64,000 nt of DNA from BQJU01 sp965229635 (GCA_965229635.1 OZ245894.1:4960001-5024000); one strand, 5' to 3'; positions 1-6,975 are shown, numbered from the stretch's first letter. The notes: generated from the letters alone by a model not told the origin. A program made the numbers and translations.

Positions 1-584
1 TATGCTGGCTGACTGTTATCTCATGGAGTAGTGGGGAGCTTATTACTATCACTAGCCTGCTTCAATGTACTGATAATCCTGTCATAGTCACGAGTAGCTA
101 ACACCCTTGCGTTGTTCTTTCATCTTGTGAATATGCCAACACGTTCGAGATTGTCTCATAGCTTCTTGATCTGATCATGTGATAGACCAAATTCTTCTCT
201 TGTTTGTTTGGTTGGTAGTCAATTATAGTGGGTAATATGTGGGATCAACTCATCAAGTCTACATCCATCTAGCATGGGTACTGACTTGTCCGTAAGTTCT
301 GGTCAATAACCTTGTTGATTATTTTTAGATAGTAGCTTTGGCATTCTGAGTCACTCAAGCAGCGAAGCTAACAACTCAAAGTTCATAATTGCTATAAAGC
401 CAAAGAACACTTTGAATAGGATATAGTTATTCATAGAATATATCTGTATCGCAGTGCGATAATCAAGCAGTAGTAGAACAAGGTAGATGCCCAAAAATCG
501 TCTTGTCACTACTGCACTTTTTTTTGCTGTTGAAGTCTCAAATAGGAAGTAGTTGATTTGTAGTCAAAGATTTCTGATAAACAT
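1..584 (-). CDS. TGA-recoded membrane/wHTH-like protein, partial at left edge
   Basis: Read with TGA as glycine, this frame stays open from an ATG at 584 to the window edge (194 codons, 7 in-frame TGA, no TAA or TAG). In the standard code it is shattered. The N-terminal part holds two hydrophobic segments (about residues 30-41 and 53-72). The C-terminal half has a helix-turn-helix-like stretch (TKQTREEFGLSHDQIKKLGD) followed by a basic wing-like strand (GIFTRGKNNARVLA), resembling a winged-helix DNA-binding region. It starts 3 nt after the stop of the upstream gene, so the two are probably co-transcribed. Six other glycines use GGN. Function unknown; a membrane-tethered DNA-binding protein of a phage or plasmid is an inference. 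Confidence 0.75.
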
Positions 585-587
585 TGG

Positions 588-827
588 TTAGCATACAGGT
601 GATAAAAAGGAAGATAGGGTAATCTGTTCTTGTCTAAGATTAAGGAGTTCATCAATAAGGATAGTTCGTTCTTTGAGGATGGTAGTTGCTCTCGACTGTT
701 CACCTTCACATAGGAAAGATGATCGCAACTTGTTTCTTCTTTTCCTAATCCTTTGTTGTTGTTTCTGGTTTGCAGCCAGTGCTTCAAACAAAGGTCAAGC
801 ATAATCTAGGTAATCTTTTTTTGTCAT
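588..827 (-). CDS. TGA-recoded small coiled-coil protein
   Basis: 79 residues, ATG to TAA, with one in-frame TGA (MTKKDYLDYAGPLFEALA). The remainder is a charged, leucine-rich helix (QQQRIRKRRNKLR, then ILIDELLNLRQEQITL) likely to form a coiled coil. In the standard code only a TTG-started fragment of 67 residues would be seen. A consensus-like promoter lies 46 nt upstream and the next gene starts 3 nt downstream. Family not recognised. Confidence 0.72.
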
Positions 828-872
828 TGTAAGCAGTAAGGAATAAAATGCTTTAGCAGCTTAGCAATGATA

Positions 873-901
873 AGTTTACTCACGGTTTTCTTTTTTGTCA
901 A
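873..901 (-). promoter_or_regulatory. sigma70-type promoter for the left recoded operon
   Basis: On the minus strand TTGACA (901-896) and TAAACT (878-873) are separated by exactly 17 nt. The predicted transcript start would leave a leader of about 39 nt before the ATG at 827. This is a canonical -35/-10 promoter, not the Bacteroidota TAnnTTTG type, which suits a non-Bacteroidota origin for this segment. Confidence 0.5.
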
Positions 902-1011
902 ATTTTCGGTCGCTTTTTGTTGTGGTGATGATACTGTAGTTATTTTTTCTTATTTGTCAAGACTATCCCACATCAGGACATGGTTTTATAATTTCCGTAA
1001 AACGAGAAAAA

Positions 1012-1116
1012 CCGCTACATAGAGCGGAGACTTGTGCAAGCGTAGATGGTCTTACAGATACCTTGCACAATGTCCACGATGTGTAGGAGTAAGCATCTTA
1101 GCTACTTCACACATCG
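1012..1116. ncRNA. candidate structured RNA or cis element in divergent spacer
   Basis: The 467-nt spacer between the divergent recoded genes at 827 and 1295 contains three consecutive inverted repeats: CCGCT/AGCGG (1012-1016/1023-1027), TTGTGCAAG/CTTGCACAA (1032-1040/1062-1070) and CGATGTGT/ACACATCG (1077-1084/1109-1116). The last has a second internal pairing AGTA/TACT (1088-1091/1103-1106). Nothing in either strand here reads as a convincing protein in either code. It could be a small RNA, an origin or a control region. No known RNA family was recognised. Confidence 0.4.
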
Positions 1117-1294
1117 CATATTGTGCCAGAGGAGCGTATGTTGAGGAAAGTGTCTGGATAGTAGGTAAGGAAAAATAAGCCGTCAGGCTTAGGGTGGAGT
1201 ATTAGAGTTCCTTTCGATCATTGGCAATCATTACAAAGTTGTGTATAAAACAAACGTCTCCCAAGACATACTTTATTCTATACACATTTTTGTT

Positions 1295-1807
1295 ATGACT
1301 GGATTTCAATTCCCAAACCCAAACGACATTCTGGTATTCTGAATTACCTACAAGGACTTTGTTACAAATTTTGTTTTTCCTCTTTGAGTTGCTTTAATCA
1401 TTTTCTGTATCACATGGCGAAAGCGAAAACCAATACACAACTTCGCATTACGCCAAATATCAAAGCTTTGATGACTTCTTGGTAAGCTATTTCCATATCG
1501 CATAGTTAAGAAAACAAAAGACGAAGACTATAAGTATGACTACATAGTTTTGTTCATTCAAGCTCAGAGGTACTGACCCTACGAGATTGGTATAGCTCCT
1601 TCCGACACAGATATAGATGATACTGACAAATTTTTGTGACCTGGTATAAGATTTGTGAATTTTGAAGCCGCAAAAAGGCACGTCATCAGAACTTTAGGAT
1701 GAAGAGACAACTTTGAGTCATGACCTATTAACAAAATCAGCATCTCAAGCAACCTTGTGCGACACATAAGAACAAAGGAAGAAATTGAGTTTGTTTCTAC
1801 AGAGTAG
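1295..1807 (+). CDS. TGA-recoded single-pass membrane protein
   Basis: 170 residues from ATG to TAG, with eight in-frame TGA codons including a TGA TGA pair. In the standard code the longest piece is negligible and antisense frames look longer. One hydrophobic segment (NFVFPLGVALIIFCITW, about residues 24-41) is followed at once by a basic patch (RKRK), so the N-terminus is probably outside and the 130-residue C-terminal domain cytoplasmic. That domain (IVLFIQAQRYGPYEIGI and later) is not recognised. A strong terminator follows at 1818-1856. Confidence 0.75.
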
Positions 1808-1817
1808 TGCTCCACCC

Positions 1818-1856
1818 CACCAACGTTGCATTCTGCAATGTTGGGTGCTTTTCCTT
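1818..1856 (+). terminator. rho-independent terminator after the membrane protein gene
   Basis: CACCAACGTTGC (1818-1829) pairs with GCAATGTTGGGTG (1835-1847) around the loop ATTCT, giving about 12 bp with one bulged G and one G-T pair. It is followed by the T-rich tail CTTTTCCTTT. It sits between convergent genes and may serve both strands. Confidence 0.65.
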
Positions 1857-1980
1857 TCCTACCTTTCATGCACTAAGTGACTTTGCTGTATTCTCTTTTG
1901 GTTTTAGCATTGTTCAACTTCGCACAATTAAAAGGTAATCTAAGTATACTCAACGTGCTATGGAAAGCAAGACGTTAAAG

Positions 1981-2136
1981 CTAACCAAAACACCTTCCCA
2001 CGCAATCAATAGCGGATATTGCTAGTACCAGACAGCCAAGAACAAACAACACATGGAGCAATCATTCTACCGTCCTTGACGGCTTAGCTTGCTGTCATCG
2101 ATTTGAGGATGGGAGTTTCTTTTTGTCGTCCGGCAT
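1981..2136 (-). CDS. TGA-recoded small membrane protein
   Basis: 51 residues with two in-frame TGA codons. It has a polar N-terminus (MPDDKKKLPSSNRGQQ) and one hydrophobic segment (LLHVLFVLGCLVLAIS). Its start overlaps the stop of the upstream gene by one base (TAATG), the arrangement expected for translational coupling. Last gene of the leftward operon 2972-1981. Function unknown. Confidence 0.6.
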
Positions 2137-2321
2137 TATTCACAGCTATCAAAATCAAATGCTTGACAGCACTTATCTTGAAATACACTTCCCGTATTGT
2201 TCGTGTTTTCCATAATCACACAAGTAGAATGTTGAGTAGCTGGTGATGGTCATTGCAGCAAAGAAAATGCTCATCGGGCTGCGGATGCAATAGTAGATAG
2301 GAGGATTACCGTATTAGTCAT
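2136..2321 (-). CDS. TGA-recoded small cysteine-containing protein
   Basis: 61 residues, ATG to TAA, with two in-frame TGA codons. The hydrophobic N-terminus (TVILLSTIASAA) could be a signal or anchor. The rest is polar with four cysteines (STCVIM, DKCCQAF, DSCE). Coupled by TAATG to the next gene. Family not recognised. Confidence 0.58.
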
Positions 2322-2387
2322 GGCATGGAATAAGTTGTAAAGTGGTTTAAGTATATCCAGTTAGGTTTAGGTTGTCAAATTTTTGAC

Positions 2388-2534
2388 TTACACATTCCCT
2401 TCATGCAGGTTGATTGCATCTCTAATAACTTCTACCAATTCACCAACTTCATCACCGTCCAGCGGTTCATCATATCATTCTCTTTTCCAGTCAATAAGTG
2501 GTCGTAGGACTTTTTGGATTTGTTCTGTTGTCAT
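2388..2534 (-). CDS. TGA-recoded small acidic protein
   Basis: 48 residues, ATG to TAA, with one in-frame TGA (DWKREGYDEPLDGDE). Acidic and probably helical, and TGG is used for Trp in the same protein. It lies 26 nt downstream of the zinc-ribbon-like gene, in the same leftward operon. Function unknown. Confidence 0.55.
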
Positions 2535-2560
2535 TTTTAATTGATATTGGCTAAAAAAGC

Positions 2561-2764
2561 TTAACACTGACATCAATAAGACTTTTGATGTTCTTTCCGT
2601 CTTTCCATCCTTTCTTCTTCATTCAACTCAAAAAAAGAAGCTGGCATTGATGGTGACTTTACTTTCTTGCATATTCAACAAAACTTACTAGCAAATATCT
2701 CTTCGTTGGCAAACATCTTTCAGCTATTCTTGTAGTTCTTACTCGGTCATCGCTTTGCTTTCAT
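2561..2764 (-). CDS. TGA-recoded basic protein with possible zinc ribbon
   Basis: 67 residues, ATG to TAA, with four in-frame TGA codons. A CxxC pair (FCGICKKVKSPS) and a C-terminal CxC (SYGCQC) could bind one metal. The sequence is very basic, and a short charged helix (ELNEEERMERRKEHQ) lies between the cysteine pairs. It follows the HTH gene by 13 nt. It resembles small nucleic-acid-binding phage proteins, but no family is assigned. Confidence 0.58.
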
Positions 2765-2777
2765 TATATTGTACGAA

Positions 2778-2972
2778 CTAAATATGCTCTATAATTTTTT
2801 GTAGTATCATTTCCTTTATGTGCCTTTTGATTTTTTCGTTGGTCTTAGCTCATGCACTCATTCTACCAGTGGATATACTGCATGCACTATGATAGCTAAG
2901 TCATGTGATTTCCTTTATTCTTTGTGGGCTTGTTTGTGATCTTATGTAGCCAAGTAATTCTGATGGGGTCAT
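2778..2972 (-). CDS. TGA-recoded helix-turn-helix protein
   Basis: 64 residues, ATG to TAG, with two in-frame TGA codons, both inside or beside an HTH-like stretch (SPQRIKEITGLSYHSACSIS). Size and composition suit a small phage or plasmid regulator. A TTGACT (3002-2997) and ATTATA (2979-2974) pair with 17-nt spacing lies just upstream. The -10 almost touches this ATG, so either the transcript starts inside the gene or another promoter is used. First gene of the operon 2972-1981. Confidence 0.6.
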
Positions 2973-3170
2973 GTATAATAATTACAATAAAGTTGTAGTC
3001 AAATTACATAAAGTTGGATCAAAAGCAAGGGCATTTATACAGTTGTTTGTATTTCCTCTTGATTTTCAAATTCTGGTTCCTATACTACCACCATCTGAAC
3101 AATGATAACAATCACGAGGATGAAACATTGGTCAGGATAAAACAACACTCTTTATACTTCCACTCTTATC

Positions 3171-3392
3171 ATGCCGCAATTCTTCTCAATCTCCTGATAC
3201 TGGAAAGATGACAAGACAGAGTTTGAGTGATATATTGTAACCGACTTTGACTGAATAGAGGACCATCACGAATATAAGGATGAGGATATATTCTTCTATG
3301 GATTGTCCGAAAAAGAGATCAAGGAAGCTATCGAGCTAAAAGAGGACACTGCCCACGACTTTGTGATCACTTCTTATGAAAAGATACAGTAG
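3171..3392 (+). CDS. TGA-recoded phage-type acidic protein
   Basis: 73 residues, ATG to TAG, with three in-frame TGA codons (SISGYWKDD, TEFEGYIV, DFDGIEDH). The C-terminal half (DEDIFFYGLSEKEIKEAIEL and DFVITSYEKI) is like short uncharacterised phage and plasmid proteins in which glycine occupies the TGA positions. Acidic and probably cytoplasmic. First of a rightward series of small genes. The family resemblance is from memory, not a search. Confidence 0.68.
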
Positions 3393-3439
3393 TCCAAATC
3401 AACACACAGACTACGTTTTAGATTATCACATATAACAAC

Positions 3440-3589
3440 ATGAAAACTTATATCTTCTATAGAGAATGATGATTCTACACGATAGAGCTAAAAAACGATA
3501 AAGATGCAATCAAGAATGCTATCCACAACAAATGAACGATAAAGGTGGAAGATTCGGATGGAAATGTAGTTCGAGAAGGTAAGGAGTAG
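3440..3589 (+). CDS. TGA-recoded small beta-rich protein
   Basis: 49 residues, ATG to TAG, with three in-frame TGA codons (YREGGFYTIEL, HNKGTIKVED). The alternation of strand and charged residues suggests a small beta-alpha fold. It is preceded by GTTTTAGATTATCAC, a variant of the repeated TGTTTTAGATAC element found further right. Function unknown. Confidence 0.62.
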
Positions 3590-3849
3590 AGCATAAAGCT
3601 CTCTCATGGACTAGCAGGAGTGGCGGAATATAAGACGTATAGAAGACTTGTCATCTTCGAGGTAATATGTGGCAGGAACTACATGATCCCAGATTGTGCT
3701 GTCAACGGGAATTGTACAAAACTGCAAAGATACACACCGTTTGCCGTAGTGAGCACACACCAAGAGCAGACGTTCGTGCAAGGTGTGGAGGTCCCTTGCC
3801 TCCTACTAGTCTATCAGAGAGTAGTGTTTATTTATATATCACCTAGTTA
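3590..3849 (+). other. 260-nt stretch without a confident gene
   Basis: No frame here shows in-frame TGA use or a recognisable protein. A 76-codon frame exists (3620-3850) but is cysteine-rich and featureless. Part of it (3616-3640) looks like the D-arm of a leucine tRNA, but no matching T-arm follows. A GAAGA/TCTTC stem with a 7-nt loop is visible near 3642-3658. It may be a decayed RNA gene or the lost N-terminal coding part of the ImmA-like gene that follows. Confidence 0.3.
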
Positions 3850-4044
3850 ATGGGGTATGCGGAAGAGATAAAGCAACAACAGGAAAAAGAAGCTAATCAG
3901 TTTGCTATGTGTCTACTAATGCCAGAAAAACTGGTACATAGGATGATGAAAGAATGATGTTCAGTATATCGTATGTCGAAAAAATTTTGAGTAGGTGTAG
4001 ACTTCATGAAAGCAAGATTGTACGAACTGTGATATATAGTGTAG
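3850..4044 (+). CDS. TGA-recoded ImmA/IrrE-like C-terminal fragment
   Basis: 64 residues, ATG to TAG, with three in-frame TGA codons. The stretch EKEANQFAMCLLMPEKLV, then SKKFGVG and KARLYELGYI, follows the C-terminal helices of ImmA/IrrE metallopeptidases (family M78), which cleave phage or ICE repressors. The HExxH zinc site that should precede this region is absent: a TAG lies just before the ATG in this frame. It is therefore either a truncated relic or a stand-alone adaptor. The upstream frame offers only SHGLAGVAEY where AHELGH would be expected. Confidence 0.55.
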
Positions 4045-4048
4045 TGTC

Positions 4049-4119
4049 CTCTAAGGGTGGTGGTGTATCTTCTTGCGAGGTGTATTTTGGGTAGGTTCGA
4101 GTCCTACTAGAAGAGGTTG
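4049..4119 (+). tRNA. tRNA-like sequence, possibly degenerate
   Basis: A clear T-arm (GTAGG-TTCGAGT-CCTAC) is present. TCCTCTA upstream pairs with TAGAAGA downstream with one mismatch as an acceptor stem. The D-arm is short and the anticodon arm is irregular (TATCT/AGGTG around TCTTGCG), so the anticodon cannot be assigned safely and the whole is about 4 nt short. No CCA is encoded. It could be a phage tRNA relic. Confidence 0.3.
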
Positions 4120-4180
4120 CAACTATGCCATCACCCCTAGAGAGTATTGCACAGACTACATTTATTTACCCTTGTGGATT

Positions 4181-4432
4181 ATGGGAAGCCAAGTAGTGAG
4201 ATTTCTAAGGGACGATGATGGGGAGGAATATCGAGATGACCACTGGCACACATGGACTTGTCATTCCTGACGTGCAATAGTATGCACAGGCGAGTTTTTT
4301 TGATTATGAGAGTCAGCGGTAAAATACGAAGAAAAGATCTGAAGTATAACCTGTCCTATATGTTTAAGCATACTGAAAGAGTACTATGATAAATATAGAC
4401 TACATTTAAATTGTTATTGTCGTAATGACTAA
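4181..4432 (+). CDS. TGA-recoded zinc-binding phage-type protein
   Basis: 83 residues, ATG to TAA, with four in-frame TGA codons. The motif CTGEFFGLGESAVKYEEK followed by ITCPICL matches a small protein type common in phages, in which the two residues at TGA are glycine. CPIC together with an earlier CHS and a later CYC could bind zinc. The two TGA codons in FFGLGES are strong internal evidence for the recoding. The next gene overlaps its end by 8 nt. Confidence 0.72.
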
Positions 4433-4724
4433 AAAATGGAAGTATTATGATGAACTAGACACAACCTATCACTATATAAGAGAATACAAAATACCCGATG
4501 ATTGGCGACTTTGGAATACTTGTTTAGATTGCTGAAAAAAACCAAGAACATGGATTTTTGATAATTGATGTAAGGCATCATGTGCCTGTGGGACTAGATA
4601 TAATCACACTAAGGAAGCCACAATCAAGCCAATCATGGATTATGTAAGAGAGACATGATCTCCTAAGTGATATAACGAAAGGAATCTGAGGAGAGAGTGG
4701 AACAGAATAGCAAGAACTAAATAG
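4425..4724 (+). CDS. TGA-recoded zinc-ribbon phage-type protein
   Basis: 99 residues, ATG to TAG, with four in-frame TGA codons. It reads as a classic zinc ribbon: CLDCGKKP, then FDNGCKASCACGTRYNH. The C-terminal helix region (RETGSPKGYN, RREWNRI) recurs in small phage and plasmid proteins with glycine at the TGA positions. It starts inside the end of the preceding gene. Three Trp codons are TGG, which argues against TGA being Trp. Confidence 0.78.
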
Positions 4725-4729
4725 CTTAG

Positions 4730-4741
4730 TGTTTTAGATAC
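4730..4741 (+). repeat. TGTTTTAGATAC element, copy 1
   Basis: A 12-nt word, TGTTTTAGATAC, occurs identically at 4730-4741, 4848-4859 and 5867-5878. This copy is intergenic, between the zinc-ribbon gene and a 34-codon ORF. Confidence 0.5.
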
Positions 4742-4750
4742 CCCGACTAA

Positions 4751-4855
4751 ATGAATAATTACATAAAGGTAAAACCACGACACATAATGGTATTTGTAGC
4801 TATTGGTGAGCTATTATGAGATACATTGAAGTGAATTATTGAATGATTGTTTTAG
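4751..4855 (+). CDS. TGA-recoded 34-residue hydrophobic peptide
   Basis: 34 residues with three in-frame TGA codons. A basic N-terminus (NNYIKVKPRH) is followed by a hydrophobic helix (IMVFVAIGELLGDTL). Its stop TAG lies inside the second copy of the TGTTTTAGATAC element. Small size limits certainty. Confidence 0.42.
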
Positions 4856-4859
4856 ATAC
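4848..4859 (+). repeat. TGTTTTAGATAC element, copy 2
   Basis: Second identical copy. It contains the TAG stop of the 34-residue ORF and is directly followed by the 13-nt element CTAACCCCTACAG. Confidence 0.5.
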
Positions 4860-4872
4860 CTAACCCCTACAG
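4860..4872 (+). repeat. CTAACCCCTACAG element, copy 1
   Basis: Thirteen bases, CTAACCCCTACAG, directly before the ATG of a small ORF. The identical word occurs at 6143-6155, again a few bases before an ATG. Probably a shared translation-initiation or leader element. Confidence 0.5.
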
Positions 4873-4944
4873 ATGGCAAAGAAAAAACCACGCAAGACTA
4901 CGAGGATGAGCGGATGAAAGAATATAATAGTTAGCCCCCTTTAG
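4873..4944 (+). CDS. possible TGA-recoded 23-residue basic peptide
   Basis: 23 residues with one in-frame TGA, very basic (MAKKKPRKTTRMSGGKN). It starts one base after the repeated CTAACCCCTACAG leader, which is the main reason to consider it real. Too short for any assignment. Confidence 0.3.
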
Positions 4945-4951
4945 TATATAG
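4940..4951 (+). repeat. TTTAGTATATAG leader, copy 1
   Basis: TTTAGTATATAG lies 6 nt before CAATGAAACTA (ATG at 4958). The same arrangement with the same start context occurs at 5336-5347 before the ATG at 5355. Confidence 0.5.
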
Positions 4952-4957
4952 ACACCA

Positions 4958-5347
4958 ATGAAACTAGCAAAAAAGGTATCTCCTTATGAAAAGGTAAAAC
5001 GTCAAAAGATTAGAACAAGACAGAAAATGAAAAACGAAGTATGAATGCTAAACTGAGTTTTCAAAGCTCATTTTGAAGAGAGGAGACAAGAAAGAGCACC
5101 AAATATGACAGATAAGAAACTATCCAAAGATTTCTGTTGAGCAATTACCTGAAAACGTATAAAGCGATGTAGAATTGGGAAAGTGTATAAGGTATATTGA
5201 AATAAATTCAGGTACATTCTAGGAGAGTCATTTGAACTTATTACACTATACCCTGTAGACAAGAAAAAAGAAAATGAGTCAAATAAGCAACATGATTGGG
5301 TAGAAATAGATAACCATAGTGAGATTAGAGATTTTTTTAGTATATAG
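4958..5347 (+). CDS. TGA-recoded basic protein of unknown function
   Basis: 129 residues, ATG to TAG, with five in-frame TGA codons. A highly basic helical N-terminus (residues 1-50, EKVKRQKIRTRQKMK, EERRQERA) precedes a beta-rich domain with two cysteines (DFCGAITGKRIKRCRIG, VYGNKFRYILG). One TGG codes Trp (HDWVEI), while all TGA positions fit glycine turns. Likely nucleic-acid associated from its charge. Family not recognised. Confidence 0.7.
5336..5347 (+). repeat. TTTAGTATATAG leader, copy 2
   Basis: Second copy. Here the element overlaps the last codons and TAG stop of the preceding gene and precedes the ATG at 5355. The start context CAATGAAACTA is identical to copy 1. Confidence 0.5.
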
Positions 5348-5354
5348 CATAGCA

Positions 5355-5891
5355 ATGAAACTAACAGAAAAACAAATCCAGACACAAAACGCTATCCTCC
5401 TTGCTGTACATAATACAGATGATATAGAGGAAGCGAAAAGAAAAGAGATTATGTATTGATGTCTATTCACACGAGAAGATGAAAGCAATGAGACAACTTT
5501 ATTCTTTACTGAGTCAGTAAAGAAGTACGAAGACCTGCTAAACAGTAAACTTGGTTTGGAGATAACCGCTGTCGAGTATAGTAAGCTGTGAAAAACAGCC
5601 GTCAAGACAACATGGCAAGACCCAGTAGTACACGAGGGAGATACACCATTTTTTGCCCATGCGGATATAATTTGACTACACCCTACTTTAGAGAGGGTGC
5701 TGGTTGCTTTATGATACTGATGGTGATTTAGTCATACCCCAAGTGAACGTGGTATTGTATCTCCTTGAAAACAAATATATGTGCCACGAAAGCTCCTCAA
5801 CGAAGATTGAACACCAGCATCACTACGAGATCAAAGTATAGAAACACAAAAGACTATAGCAAAGATTGTTTTAGATACTGATACTGACTAG
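5355..5891 (+). CDS. TGA-recoded phage-type protein, best case for TGA = Gly
   Basis: 178 residues, ATG to TAG, with eight in-frame TGA codons against three GGN glycines. The run TGA TAC TGA TGG TGA TTT gives GYGWGF with TGA as Gly, but five aromatics in a row if TGA were Trp. SPGKQIYVPRKLLNEDGTP is a natural glycine/proline turn pattern. The middle part (HADIIGLHPTLERVLVALG) resembles small phage and plasmid proteins with a conserved Leu-Pro helix. The stop TAG is immediately followed by the next ATG. Confidence 0.8.
5867..5878 (+). repeat. TGTTTTAGATAC element, copy 3
   Basis: Third identical copy, this time inside the last codons of the 5355-5891 gene, 11 nt before its stop. Being in frame-independent positions across copies, it is more likely a nucleic-acid signal than a protein motif. 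Confidence 0.45.
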
Positions 5892-6146
5892 ATGAAGATA
5901 AATGAAAGGTTTACAGACAAACATTGAGTAGAAAGGTTTGTATGAAATAAAGTAGTGGCTTGGATGGTAAGTCAGTCTTGTGATGGTAAACCATGTGACA
6001 TGAACTCCATGTGGAAGCGAGCGTTATCCTCGTGAGAAGTTACAAGGAAAGATATGAGAGACTTCTACAAGCTAATTCAGTTTTCAGTTAGTTGATACAA
6101 CTCAATGACTTTGTTTGAGCAACTACCAGTTAGTTTAGCCCTCTAA
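5892..6146 (+). CDS. TGA-recoded protein of unknown function
   Basis: 84 residues, ATG to TAA, with four in-frame TGA codons. It starts on the base after the previous TAG. Predicted mostly helical (VERFVGNKVVAWMVSQ, DMRDFYKLIQFSVSG) with two cysteines. Two TGG codons supply Trp. Its stop codon lies inside the second CTAACCCCTACAG element. Confidence 0.62.
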
Positions 6147-6155
6147 CCCCTACAG
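6143..6155 (+). repeat. CTAACCCCTACAG element, copy 2
   Basis: Second identical 13-nt copy, overlapping the TAA of the preceding gene and ending 3 nt before the ATG at 6159. Confidence 0.5.
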
Positions 6156-6158
6156 CCT

Positions 6159-6389
6159 ATGACAACACTAGATCACTCCCACCAAGAATTAGCAAAGAAA
6201 CATGCTGCCAAAATTGACAAGCGACTGAGATCACTGTGAATGAACGAAAAAAACGCCCACAGATTTCATGTTTCCATACAAAGGCACAATGACGGAAAAG
6301 AGACCTATAGAGTCTATCCCCTTGGAGATATAATAGGTGAAAGGACTTTTCAACTTCCGATTAGTATCGGAGGTGAAGAAAGTGAGTAG
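6159..6389 (+). CDS. TGA-recoded small protein
   Basis: 76 residues, ATG to TAG, with one in-frame TGA (RSLGMNEKN). A helical N-terminus is followed by a beta-rich region (HRFHVSIQRHNDGKETYRVY). Preceded by the shared 13-nt leader. Function unknown. Confidence 0.58.
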
Positions 6390-6412
6390 TGTATTTATAT
6401 TATACAGTCACA

Positions 6413-6763
6413 ATGTTTCTAAGAAAGAAAACAGACGTAGATAAAGTATATCACCCCAGTCCAAGTGTTGACCTAAAACTACTTACGGTAGCAGTCAACA
6501 AAATGTTCGACAAAGATAGTTGGAGAACAAGCTTTAGTATATGTAGTTTAGAAAAGATACTAGAGACTTTTGAGATGAAACCGACAAGATCAGACCTAAT
6601 GAAAAGGCTAAATCTGTTGCACTGTGTAGGTCGAGACAAGATGGACAAAGAAACCTACAAGTTTTGTGTCGATGCTGTTAGAGAAGTAATCAAGACATCT
6701 ATTATTGTAAAGAAGGAAAACCACGAGCATCCACAATTTACTCCTTCTGATTTCACATGGTAA
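6413..6763 (+). CDS. small helical protein in the recoded cluster
   Basis: 116 residues, ATG to TAA, mostly helical. It contains no TGA and only one glycine, so it reads in both codes. An alternative GTG start at 6389 would add eight residues. I prefer the ATG because the intervening TATTATACAG looks like promoter sequence. Its TAA overlaps the ATG of the next, recoded gene (ATGGTAA), tying it to the cluster. Function unknown. Confidence 0.6.
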   Translation: MFLRKKTDVDKVYHPSPSVDLKLLTVAVNKMFDKDSWRTSFSICSLEKILETFEMKPTRSDLMKRLNLLHCVGRDKMDKETYKFCVDAVREVIKTSIIVKKENHEHPQFTPSDFTW

Positions 6764-6975
6764 ACACATTAGATCGACTCTTACCAAAAGAAACAAGAAA
6801 TCTATGAAAGATAAACCGTATAGCTGAAAGAGTGAACGCTATATTTTTTGACCAGTCCTACCTGTACGAACTGAAAGAAAAACTAAGAGCAATAAAAACT
6901 AAAGAGCATAAAGACAAGGTAGAGCTACGGTGCATGATAATTGATGCTTATGTGAAAGGTCTGAAAGGCAAGTAA
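6757..6975 (+). CDS. TGA-recoded small helical protein
   Basis: 72 residues, ATG to TAA, with one in-frame TGA (ETRNLGKINR). Basic, helical, likely a coiled coil (YLYELKEKLRAIKTKEHKD). Overlaps the previous gene by 7 nt. Last clearly recoded gene before the TGA-free pair. Function unknown. Confidence 0.58.

Noticed and set aside
509..802. Leftward 97-codon standard-code frame
   Set aside because: It is out of frame with the recoded pair 1-584 and 588-827, which better explain starts, stops and spacing.
1487..1869. Leftward standard-code frames of 64 and 96 codons
   Set aside because: They are antisense to the recoded membrane protein 1295-1807, overlap a terminator and show no protein-like features.
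3620..3850. 76-codon frame
   Set aside because: Cysteine-rich without domain features or coding-like composition; kept only as an unexplained stretch.
4073..4270. 65-codon standard-code frame
   Set aside because: Its first part translates the T-arm of a tRNA-like sequence; the real protein starts at 4181 and reads through TGA.
3413..4741. GTTTTAGA words suggesting type II CRISPR repeats
   Set aside because: Copies are irregularly spaced, short and not followed by spacers; no cas genes are present.
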